64,000 nt of DNA. It comes from Clostridium_F caseinilyticum (GTDB lineage Bacteria > Bacillota > Clostridia > Clostridiales > Clostridiaceae). Position 1 is the first letter of the stretch. The number at the start of each line of letters is the position of its first letter. Below are positions 42,605 through 50,518 of the stretch, in pieces. The stretch lies in NCBI RefSeq assembly GCF_046127645.1, contig NZ_CP175919.1. One strand, written 5' to 3'. Both the position numbers and the translations under genes were made by a program. The notes beneath the pieces were generated by a model that had not been told where the DNA came from, did not search any database, and saw only the letters and a program-made list of their open reading frames with translations.

Positions 42605-43777
42605 ATGAATCCATTTATAGGAGTTGGTATTGCTCTTATTGTTGGTGTGCTTTTTGGAAAGATAATGAATCGATTCAAAATACCAGCAGTAGCGGGTTAT
42701 ATCATTGCTGGATTAGTACTTGGAATGTCGGGTTTTAATCTAGAAAACAGTATAATGATTGAAAAATTATCTTTTATAGGAGATTTTGCTTTAGGAATTA
42801 TAGCTTTTAATATAGGTAGCGAATTAGAAGTATCTGTAATAAAAAAATTAGGCAAGCCTATTTTTATAATTGCATTTTTTGAAGCTACTTTAGCATTTGC
42901 TGCAGTTACCATAATTACTTTAATATTAGGTGAAAAAATATATACTGCACTAATATTAGGAGCAGTAGCCTCTGCAACAGCTCCAGCAGCTACAGTAATG
43001 GTACTTAAAGAGATGAAAGCTAAGGGCCCTTTAACTACTACCTTACTAGGTGTTGTAGCGGTAGATGATGCAATATGCCTTATGATATATTCAGTAGCCT
43101 CTTCTTTGGCAAAGGTTTTTATTGCAAATAAATCTATTAGTGCTTATTCCATAATAGTTCCACCCCTTGTAGAAATATTCTTTTCTCTTTTGGCAGGTTT
43201 TGTTTTAGGCGCAATCTTAATTTATATACTCAATAAATGCTCTAGAGATTCTGAGATTCAAACATTAACATTAGGTGCAATTATAATACTTACAGGGTTA
43301 TGTATAAAATTTAATTTATCTTCTCTTTTAGCATCTATGTGTTTAGGTATAACTGTAGCAAACTTATCTGCCCATAGTAATGAAGTTTTTTCTACTATAG
43401 AAAATTTTGCTTCACCTGTTATAACAGCATTCTTTGTTTTAGCTGGTGCTAGATTAGATATAAAAATGATACCTAAAATAGGAATATTGGGTATATGTTA
43501 TCTTGTATTTAGAATGATTGGAAAAGTATCTGGTGCTTACTTAGGAGCTGCAATCTCTAAAGCACCTGAGACAGTACGAAAATACATAGGCTATGGACTA
43601 TTTTCACAGATAGGTGTAGCTGTAGGATTAGCTATTATAGTTAGTAGAGAATTTAAAGGAACTGGTCTTGACATAAAAGTTTTAACTATACTTTTAGCCA
43701 CTACAATTATTACAGAGATAATAGGACCACTATCTACAAAAACTGCTATAATAAAGGCTAAGGAAGCAAATATATAA
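42605..43777 (+). CDS. CPA2-family cation:proton antiporter
   Basis: 390 residues, about 12 membrane helices, no C-terminal TrkA-N domain. The start FIGVGIALIVGVLFGKIMNR, the AGYIIAGLVLG motif and the unwound ion-site segment LGVVAVDDAICL (paired Asp as in NapA/KefB) are characteristic. It exchanges Na+ or K+ for H+ across the membrane. AGGAGG lies eight bases before the ATG. A PII-like gene begins 12 bp downstream and is surely co-transcribed. Confidence 0.88.
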   Translation: MNPFIGVGIALIVGVLFGKIMNRFKIPAVAGYIIAGLVLGMSGFNLENSIMIEKLSFIGDFALGIIAFNIGSELEVSVIKKLGKPIFIIAFFEATLAFAAVTIITLILGEKIYTALILGAVASATAPAATVMVLKEMKAKGPLTTTLLGVVAVDDAICLMIYSVASSLAKVFIANKSISAYSIIVPPLVEIFFSLLAGFVLGAILIYILNKCSRDSEIQTLTLGAIIILTGLCIKFNLSSLLASMCLGITVANLSAHSNEVFSTIENFASPVITAFFVLAGARLDIKMIPKIGILGICYLVFRMIGKVSGAYLGAAISKAPETVRKYIGYGLFSQIGVAVGLAIIVSREFKGTGLDIKVLTILLATTIITEIIGPLSTKTAIIKAKEANI

Positions 43778-43789
43778 AGGAGGCTTTTT

Positions 43790-44140
43790 ATGTACGCTCT
43801 TGTTTTAATACTTAATGATATAAAAAAACTACATGACATAAATGAAATATTTTATGAGGAAAATTGTGGGGCTACTAATATAAATAGTAGGGGTCTTGGT
43901 AAAATTCTACTAGAAAATAATTTAGATGTACCCGTTTTTGCTGGTCTAAGAAAGCTTATAGAAGGTGATGTTCCTTATAACAAAACTATTATAAGTGTTA
44001 TAGACTCTGAAGAAAAAAAGAATACAGTAATTAAAAGAATACGAGAAACTTTAGATATAGATAATAAACCTGGTATAGGGTTTATGTTTGTACTACCTGT
44101 AATTGAATGCTTTGGTGCTAAAACTGACCATTATGAATAA
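43790..44140 (+). CDS. PII-like small protein paired with the antiporter
   Basis: 116 residues, close to the PII family length. A beta-alpha-beta start (MYALVLILNDIKKLHDINEI) and the C-terminal KPGIGFMFVLPVIECFG resemble the PII core, where GxxFVLPV is the last strand before the C-loop. No canonical T-loop Tyr-51 motif was found. PII-like proteins often sit next to, and gate, transporters (SbtB with SbtA, for example). AAAGGAGG precedes the ATG and the gene starts 12 bp after the antiporter. Function as an antiporter regulator is inference. Confidence 0.6.
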   Translation: MYALVLILNDIKKLHDINEIFYEENCGATNINSRGLGKILLENNLDVPVFAGLRKLIEGDVPYNKTIISVIDSEEKKNTVIKRIRETLDIDNKPGIGFMFVLPVIECFGAKTDHYE

Positions 44141-44257
44141 TAGGCCGAAGTATACCAAATTAAATATTTAGTATAAAATACCTCTATCTAAAAAATAATT
44201 GCTTAATATACTTATGTATATTATATTGTTAGGTTTAATTTTGATGTAACAAATAAA

Positions 44258-44293
44258 AAATACACTTACTAAGATTCATAGGTGTATTTTTTA
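44258..44293 (+). terminator. Terminator of the antiporter / PII-like operon
   Basis: AATACAC and GTGTATT arms around 44259-44288, followed by TTTTTTAT, about 120 nt after the PII-like stop codon. The remaining 316-bp spacer before the next gene contains only AT-rich sequence and a likely promoter near TGTATAAT (44369-44376). Confidence 0.75.
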
Positions 44294-44456
44294 TATTTAC
44301 ACATTAAAATTAAATCTATTTTATTTTTTACATTGTTACTTTATTGTTACAAATGTAAAAATTTTATATGTATAATATAAAATATAAGGAATAAAGAAAT
44401 ATATTGTTATAAAAACAATTAATTTATAAAAATTTTGTTGAAAGGGAGAGGTAACC

Positions 44457-44693
44457 TTGAGAGAAAAATCTCAATCTAAACTAATTTTATTACTAGCTGT
44501 TACAGTTATTTTATTCATATTTTCATTTATTAATGTAAATAGAGTACACACTTACAAAAATAAAAATGAAAGTTTAAATAATAACTTAAAAATTTTACAA
44601 AAAGAGAACAAAAAATTAAGTTCGGAAAAAGAACAGTTAGATAAAAAACATAAAGAAATAAAAAATAAAGTTTCTAATTTAAAAGGAGTTTAA
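44457..44693 (+). CDS. Small membrane coiled-coil protein
   Basis: 78 residues: a short basic N-terminus, one membrane helix (LILLLAVTVILFIFSFINV, about 8-26) and a long coiled coil to the end (about 32-75, heptads rich in Asn, Lys, Leu and Glu). This layout resembles FtsL/DivIC-type division proteins but length and lack of motifs leave it unassigned. The start is TTG at 44457 after AGGGAGAGG. It precedes the deacetylase by 19 bp, and that protein also begins with a membrane helix and coiled coil, so the two may associate. Confidence 0.65.
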   Translation: MREKSQSKLILLLAVTVILFIFSFINVNRVHTYKNKNESLNNNLKILQKENKKLSSEKEQLDKKHKEIKNKVSNLKGV

Positions 44694-44712
44694 TAAGAAC
44701 GAGGGGTTGACT

Positions 44713-45606
44713 ATGAGAAATTCTAGAAAAAATATTTACAGCAAAAGAAAACAACATGATTTGAGAAATACGGTAACCATATGTTTATTATTCTTTTCAA
44801 TCATAAGTACCTTCATTACTGGAGGAAGGCTTTTAAAAGTTAAAGTTGAAAATAACATGTTAGCAAAAAAAATTAATAATATGTCTTCAGAAAATAAAAA
44901 TATAAAAGATGAAAATGTAAAACTTATGTCTAATATAGATAAAGAAAATGAAACATATAAAGAAAAAATGAAGAATATAAAAATAGCATATTTGACCTTT
45001 GACGACGGTCCATCTAAAAACACTAGAGAAATATTAAAAATATTAAAAGAAAATGATATTAAAGCTACATTCTTTGTTAATGGTCATCCAGGCTTAGAAG
45101 ATTTATATAAGGATATCGCAAAAGATGAACATGTTATAGCTAATCATACATATAGTCATGACTATAAAAAAGTTTATATGTCTCCTGAAAACTTTGAAAA
45201 AGATATAAAAAAATTAGATAAATATATTGAAGAAACTGTAGGTCAAAAGCCAAGCCATATTATTAGATATCCTGGTGGTTCTAATAATACTATAAGCCAT
45301 AATTATGGTGGACCTGGTATAATGAAACAAATAATAGCTCATATGAATAAATTAGGTTATATGCATTTTGATTGGAATGTAGATTCAACCGATGCCTCAG
45401 CTTTTTGTCAGAGAAAAGATAAAATTATAAATTCTGTTCTAACTGAAAGTCGTGGTCAGCATAAAGCTGTAATATTAATGCATGATACTAATCCTAAAAC
45501 TACAACTGTACAAGCTTTACCAGAAATAATAAAAGGATTAAAAGAACAAGGTTTTGTATTTGATGTAATAACTAAAGACACACCAAAAACAAGCTTTACA
45601 AGATAA
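44713..45606 (+). CDS. Membrane-anchored polysaccharide (peptidoglycan-type) deacetylase
   Basis: About 297 residues. N-terminal basic segment, one membrane helix (TVTICLLFFSIISTFITGG, about 18-36), a coiled-coil stretch (about 45-90), then a NodB carbohydrate-esterase-4 domain: TFDDGPS (motif 1, catalytic Asp pair), HTYSHDY (zinc His pair), RYPGG (motif 3), DWNVDSTD (motif 4) and ILMHD (motif 5). It removes acetyl groups from wall glycans outside the cell. ATG at 44713 follows GAGGGG; a TTG at 44707 overlaps the Shine-Dalgarno. The TAA stop begins repeat element B. Confidence 0.9.
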   Translation: MRNSRKNIYSKRKQHDLRNTVTICLLFFSIISTFITGGRLLKVKVENNMLAKKINNMSSENKNIKDENVKLMSNIDKENETYKEKMKNIKIAYLTFDDGPSKNTREILKILKENDIKATFFVNGHPGLEDLYKDIAKDEHVIANHTYSHDYKKVYMSPENFEKDIKKLDKYIEETVGQKPSHIIRYPGGSNNTISHNYGGPGIMKQIIAHMNKLGYMHFDWNVDSTDASAFCQRKDKIINSVLTESRGQHKAVILMHDTNPKTTTVQALPEIIKGLKEQGFVFDVITKDTPKTSFTR

Positions 45607-46565
45607 GGGAATTACTACTTAACGTCCTTTAAAGGGTAAAAATTAAAACAATAAATACTTTTAGCGAAAATAGATATATAGAAAAATAATAAGAATACTT
45701 TATTTGTGTCCTAATGTTTAAGCGTTAGTTTAAATATTAGGACACAAATATTAGTATTCTTTAGTTTTATAGCTATCTATTGAACAAAAGTATTTATTGT
45801 TTTAATACCTTTAAAAGATGTTATTATAATTTTTGACGAGAGACAACACCGACTATTTGTATTTCTATTTAGAAAAACATTAATTTTATTCACAATAATT
45901 GGTGTAGACAGAAGGTTTTCTGTTAAATATATAAGAATTTCTTTTTATATTATAAGATGAAAAACACTTTTTATTATTGTTTTATAACTATAAATAATGT
46001 ATTTATACAATAACCTTAGCAAATTTATATACAATAAAACTTATTGAATCTATTAGCTTTATTATATTAAATTTGTTTGCTAACGCAAATATGGTTTGGT
46101 GTAAATTTAATTTATAGGAATGTTATAAAAATATATTTTATTGACATGCTACGCATCAATTTTCTAATGAAAATTTTTTTGAAGCACTCACTTAAAAGAA
46201 TGTAAATAGCTTAATAAACAAAAATATAATTGTGAATTTTTAAAAACAGAGTGGAGTAAAATCTTCCTTTGGTGCTTCGTGATCTATAAGAAATTATCTT
46301 TAAAGAGTTATGCTAACTTCCTTGGTTTAAAAAATAGGGATATGTGGTGTAAAAGGCATTTAAACAAGATTAGAGATTCTTGGTTGTTTTTGCAAAATAT
46401 ATGTATGTTCCAAATTATTGTCTGAGCGTTCAGCGAGTTATGATTTGGAACCATATATTTTAAGAAAAAACAAGTTAGAATCTCTTATTAAAGTGAGTTG
46501 CCTTTCTAACCACATATCCATTTTTTAAACCAAGGGTAGTATACTTTTTAAGTCGTAATTTCCTT
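45605..46565. repeat. Composite palindromic repeat element, copy B
   Basis: Same ends as copy A but in the opposite orientation: left AAGGGAATTACTACTTAACG (45605), right TTAAGTCGTAATTTCCTT (to 46565). Palindrome Y lies at 45641-45806 and X at 46319-46536. Between them are about 510 bp of AT-rich DNA absent from copy A, with no open frame of note. The ends overlap the stop codons of both flanking convergent genes (TAA of the deacetylase and TAA of the DUF5050 gene), so the element forms the whole intergenic space. Confidence 0.8.
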
Positions 46566-47853
46566 ATAAAATTTCCTGTTTTATATTATCGTATAAATTT
46601 ATTCTATATAATTTCATGCTTAACTCATCTAAATTAAGTTTATAGTAGTAAAGCCAATTTCCTACTATATCTAAGCTTAAAGCATTATCTTTTGTTATAA
46701 CAGATACTTTACCACCTGCTTTTCTTATCTTATATATTCCTTTATTATTGTTTCCTGAAAAATATATATTATTTTTTGAGAGTACTATAGATCTTGAACA
46801 ATCTTCTTCACATAATTTTTTTCTTTCTAAACCATTTATGTTTATTTTATATAAATAAGTTTTATTATTATCTATATTTACTCCATAATAAATATACTCA
46901 TTGTCCATTATAGCATTTATACAATTGTCATCATTTAATTTCTCTTCATAATTTCCATCTAAAGTTATTCTATATAAATTATTTCCTAGTTCTTCATTAA
47001 TATAATATATCCATCCATCCTTTATTTCCATGAAAATTCTGCTGGAATAATTATTTATTTTATTAATATCTAGTCCATCTACTCTTATTCTAAATATAGA
47101 ATAGTTGTCATCTATATTTAAATAATATAAAAAAGGTCCTTGTATTATAAGTTTTGTACCTCTCACATCATTTAAATCTATCTTATTAGATCCATCTTTT
47201 TTTATTCTATATATTTTATAATTATCTTTACTAGATGAGCTTATATATTGTGAATAAAAAATATAATTATCAGAAAATGCTAAAGAATCTATAGTAGTAT
47301 CTGTTAATCTTTCTCTTAAAGTTCCATCTTTTTTTATCCTATAAAGATAGTTTTCTTCCTTATCTCCTTTATAATTTATATAATACAGCCACTGTCCATT
47401 TATCCAAATATTACTTGCAAAATCATCACAAAGTTTTATATTTAAAGATCCATCAAGATTAACTTTTCTTATTTCTCCATTAGGATTATAGTTCATATAA
47501 GTATAAATGTTTTCGTTACCGCTATAGTAAATCCAATTGTCTTCTTTCACTACTCTTTCGCCATTATTTTCTATTTTACCTTTATTTAAGCAAACTTTTA
47601 TATTATTTAGTTCTTTAAAAGCATTGCCACTTCGTGAATATATACATTCTTTAAACTCTAATATATATTCATTACACATATCCTCTTCATCTGCTTTTAT
47701 TTTTATATTAAGTATATTCTTTTTTTCTACCTTTGCATGAGATGCCACTATATTTCCACTGGTATCTTTTACGACTAAAATATTTGAGTGTATGAATCTT
47801 TCATCTATTTCCTCATTAAACTTTAAATTTAAATCTACAAATTTATCTTCCAT
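46564..47853 (-). CDS. DUF5050-type beta-propeller protein
   Basis: 429 residues, no signal peptide or membrane helix. The first about 95 residues form a beta-rich domain with Ig-like character (SNILVVKDTSGNIVASHAKV). From about 100 onwards come about seven repeats of the kind WIYYINxxGxxxLYRIxxDGxxxxKL, typical of DUF5050/TolB-like propellers in clostridia. A carbohydrate or protein surface role is usual but not demonstrated. AAGGAG lies 14 bases before the ATG, a rather long gap. The stop codon TAA is contributed by, or abuts, repeat element B. Confidence 0.85.
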   Translation of the reverse strand: MEDKFVDLNLKFNEEIDERFIHSNILVVKDTSGNIVASHAKVEKKNILNIKIKADEEDMCNEYILEFKECIYSRSGNAFKELNNIKVCLNKGKIENNGERVVKEDNWIYYSGNENIYTYMNYNPNGEIRKVNLDGSLNIKLCDDFASNIWINGQWLYYINYKGDKEENYLYRIKKDGTLRERLTDTTIDSLAFSDNYIFYSQYISSSSKDNYKIYRIKKDGSNKIDLNDVRGTKLIIQGPFLYYLNIDDNYSIFRIRVDGLDINKINNYSSRIFMEIKDGWIYYINEELGNNLYRITLDGNYEEKLNDDNCINAIMDNEYIYYGVNIDNNKTYLYKININGLERKKLCEEDCSRSIVLSKNNIYFSGNNNKGIYKIRKAGGKVSVITKDNALSLDIVGNWLYYYKLNLDELSMKLYRINLYDNIKQEIL

Positions 47854-48115
47854 AATTTCAAGCTACACTCCTTTAGATTTGTTTCATAATTTTAATTCAA
47901 CAATTAAATATATATTATTAATTATACACATTTTTTTGATATTACTCTATTAAATAAAAGCAGTTTAAGAATTGATAAAATACATAATTCACTTTTAACA
48001 TAATTAAATCAACATATTATCTTAATATATTGATTTAAACATAATATTTTGTATGTGTATTAGGAATTTTTTAATTATGTAATTTGCTTAATTAAAAATT
48101 ATTGACAAAAAATAA
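47854..48115. other. Intergenic, no gene seen
   Basis: AT-rich upstream region of the DUF5050 gene, with its promoter presumably inside. Nothing recognised. Confidence 0.4.
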
Positions 48116-48233
48116 AAAACAGTGCATTTTTAATATTTACATAGGAAGTCTTTTGATAACTATTTTTCAACTATACAACATTCTGTCTGGAGGACAGTTA
48201 TCCTATATAAATCATTAAAATATACACTGTTTT
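48116..48233. other. Structured palindromic region, possible small RNA or terminator
   Basis: Outer arms AAAACAGTG (48116-48124) and CACTGTTTT (48225-48233) continue as CATTTTTAATATTTACATAGGA against TCCTATATAAATCATTAAAAT. Inside, GATAACT (48155-48161) can pair with AGTTATC (48196-48202), and CTGTC (48183-48187) with GACAG (48193-48197); these inner helices share bases, so two foldings compete. It lies about 110 bp downstream of the flavodoxin stop. Confidence 0.5.
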
Positions 48234-48343
48234 AAACTTTATGTGTAATTATGAACTATTAACTTTATTTTAATTATATGTTAGTTTTATAAACAATTAA
48301 AAACTATTTATATAACAATATTAATCTTACTTAGTGTATGTTA

Positions 48344-48760
48344 TTATACTAACTTTTGTGCAAAAGCTTTGCATTCTTCTAGTGTAGAATCGTCTGGTTC
48401 TCCTTGATGTATTAAACTATCAGTTTTTAATTCTGCACCGTAGCTTTCCATTCTTTCTTCCCAATCTCTCATCCATTGGCCATCTCCCCAGCCATAAGAT
48501 CCAAATAAAGCTACCTTTTTACCTTTAACTGCATTGCTTATAGAATCTACAAAAGGTTCCATTTCGCCTTCTTCTAATACTTCATCTCCCATAGATGGGC
48601 AACCTAAAACTACTACTTCTGCTTCCTCTACATCTTTTGTAGTTGCATCAGATACAGATAATAGTTTTACTTCTGCTGATGCTAATCCTTCTTTAATAGC
48701 TTCAGCCATTTTTTCTGTATTACCAGTACCGCTCCAATAAATTATATTTACCTTTGCCAT
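48344..48760 (-). CDS. Flavodoxin
   Basis: 138 residues, a short-chain flavodoxin. The FMN phosphate loop is WSGTGNTEKMA, the second loop GCPSMGDEVLEE and the third GSYGWGDGQWMRDW, with the aromatic residue that stacks on the flavin. It carries electrons in place of ferredoxin, for example from the PFOR at 15808. AGGGAGTGATACA precedes the ATG. A consensus promoter and a Fur-like box lie just upstream, consistent with induction on iron shortage. Confidence 0.94.
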   Translation of the reverse strand: MAKVNIIYWSGTGNTEKMAEAIKEGLASAEVKLLSVSDATTKDVEEAEVVVLGCPSMGDEVLEEGEMEPFVDSISNAVKGKKVALFGSYGWGDGQWMRDWEERMESYGAELKTDSLIHQGEPDDSTLEECKAFAQKLV

Positions 48761-48776
48761 TGTATCACTCCCTCAT

Positions 48777-48835
48777 TTGACGAAAACGATTTTCATTTAC
48801 AATTAATATTATATATCATTTTCACTTTTTGTCAA
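48777..48835 (-). promoter_or_regulatory. Flavodoxin promoter with Fur-like box
   Basis: Minus strand: TTGACA (48830-48835), 16-bp spacer, TATAAT (48808-48813). Downstream, TGAAAATCGTTTTCG (48780-48794) is a 7-1-7 palindrome close to the Fur consensus TGATAAT-N-ATTATCA; GTGAAAATGATAT in the spacer is a second, weaker half-site. Confidence 0.75.
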
Positions 48836-48946
48836 CAGTTAATAAAAATAAATCTACAGAATCTTAAATATATATTAATGCATAATTAATATACTTTTTC
48901 ATAAAAGTCTATCATATATAATTTATTTAATATTTTCGAAATTTCA

Positions 48947-49033
48947 TCCGATAACTACCCGCTAATACTCCTATTTTCTTTAAAGCTGTAGTAAAGAGCG
49001 GTCACATCTCCGAATAACCATTTTCTAAGCTTA
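48947..49033 (+). repeat. Copy 4 of the ~85-bp dispersed repeat
   Basis: TCCGATAACTACCCGCTAAT, then TTTTCTTTAAAGCTGTAGTA, then AAGAGCGGTCACATCTCC and GAATAACCATTTTCTAAG. CCGCT pairs with AGCGG and ACT with AGT around the TTCTTTAAAG core, so the central part is a stem-loop. It lies upstream of the flavodoxin gene and directly before the terminator of the next gene. Confidence 0.8.
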
Positions 49034-49055
49034 TTCTCAATTTAAAAATTAAAAG

Positions 49056-49104
49056 AAAAGTACTATAAATATTATTAAATTCCAATAATACTTATAGTAC
49101 TTTT
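49056..49104 (-). terminator. Long terminator hairpin of the membrane-anchored propeller gene
   Basis: AAAAGTACTATAAATATTATT (first 20 bases from 49056) pairs almost perfectly with AATAATACTTATAGTACTTT (49084 on). It ends 18 nt from the stop codon at 49122, with U runs on both strands. Confidence 0.85.
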
Positions 49105-49121
49105 TTATAATATTGTTACTT

Positions 49122-50258
49122 CTAATTCATTTGTAAATTTTCTATTTCATCTTTTTTAAATTCAACATGAGATATATGCCATTGCCTTTTATTATTTACT
49201 GCAGCATACCATACTTTATATTTATTTTTGTCTACTATAAATGTTGACCTATAGATATCTTTAGAGTCCCAAGAATTTTTTTTAGGAAATATTAATGGAT
49301 TTTTAGATACTTTCCAATTGACTCCATCTTTGCTTTTTACATAAAATAATGCCCTTTGATTCAGTTTAGGTAATCTAGCACATATTAATCCTTCATATCC
49401 TATATTTGTTTTTATTATATCAACATGCCACCCTCTCCAAGATCCCATGTTTATATTACATTTCTTTACGGATTTCCAACTCTTCTCTTCATCTTTAGAT
49501 TCTGTATACATTAGCTTATTTTCACCTTCATAGTACCACATCTTTATAGCATTATTTTCAGAAACAAATGTTGGAGAATATCCTTCTTTGTTCTTATGAG
49601 TTTTATAAACTAATTTGGGCTTACTCCATTTTACACCATCTTTCGATTTAATCTGATAAAATTTTGCTGGACCTAAAACACCAGAAACATTATATACATA
49701 ATGAAGTATTAATTCATTATTTCTAAACATAATATCCGTATCTGATAAATGAGCCTTTAAATCTTTTTCATATTTTAAATCATCTAATGGATTATTTATT
49801 CCTTTAGCTTCTACAAATTTTTTCCCATCTTCTGAAACAACAACAGATGGATTCTCTAATTTATCATTATAATATGGATATGGTGTGAAAGCTAACCAAT
49901 ACTTATGATTAAATATACCATTTTTATCATATAAAATATCAGGATGTGTAAGTTGATTACTTCCATCATATGTTTTTATATCTAAAATAGATTCATTATT
50001 TCTTTTTAAAGTTTTTGAATAATATAACTCATTTGATTTTTTATTTTCTTGTAATTCTTTCTTGTAATTTTTAAAATTGGTAATAATATTCCCTTTAGAC
50101 TTTATTACATGACCATAGAAAATATATAAATCATTATATACATATCTATATTGAGGTAATTTTATTAATTGGAAAGATGAAGTCATTATAATAACTAATA
50201 AGCTAATCATTATAATGGTATTATTTATTATGTTTCTCTTCGCACATTCTGTCATCAT
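49122..50258 (-). CDS. Membrane-anchored beta-propeller (GH43/GH32-like fold) protein
   Basis: 378 residues. A basic N-terminus and one hydrophobic segment (TIIMISLLVIIMTSSFQLI, about 14-32) give an uncleaved anchor or signal peptide. From about 95 onwards the sequence shows repeated blades with glycosidase-like phrases: LTHPDILYDKNG, YWLAFTPYPYYNDKLENPSV, LSDTDIMF, GYSPTFVSENNAIKMWYYEG and YRSTFIVDKNKYKVWYAAV. Such proteins occur in clostridial surface-polysaccharide loci; catalytic acids could not be assigned. ATG at 50258 (or 50255) follows AAGGAATT. Confidence 0.7.
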   Translation of the reverse strand: MMTECAKRNIINNTIIMISLLVIIMTSSFQLIKLPQYRYVYNDLYIFYGHVIKSKGNIITNFKNYKKELQENKKSNELYYSKTLKRNNESILDIKTYDGSNQLTHPDILYDKNGIFNHKYWLAFTPYPYYNDKLENPSVVVSEDGKKFVEAKGINNPLDDLKYEKDLKAHLSDTDIMFRNNELILHYVYNVSGVLGPAKFYQIKSKDGVKWSKPKLVYKTHKNKEGYSPTFVSENNAIKMWYYEGENKLMYTESKDEEKSWKSVKKCNINMGSWRGWHVDIIKTNIGYEGLICARLPKLNQRALFYVKSKDGVNWKVSKNPLIFPKKNSWDSKDIYRSTFIVDKNKYKVWYAAVNNKRQWHISHVEFKKDEIENLQMN

Positions 50259-50518
50259 TTTTTATAATTCCTTCTATCATTATATATTTATGTATTATAT
50301 TACATTATTTTTACATACAAATTATTACAAAATCATTACATTATATTAACAATTTATTAACAAAAAATATGTAGTATAAATTTGTCAACTTAATTAAATA
50401 AGTTGATACACATTTATACTACATATATAGTTCCATTTTGAATTCGGTTAAAACTTCAAATTAATAGTTTACTAAATTATTTTTCTAAGCTGTTTCCTCT
50501 TCTTTAATTTTATCCTCT

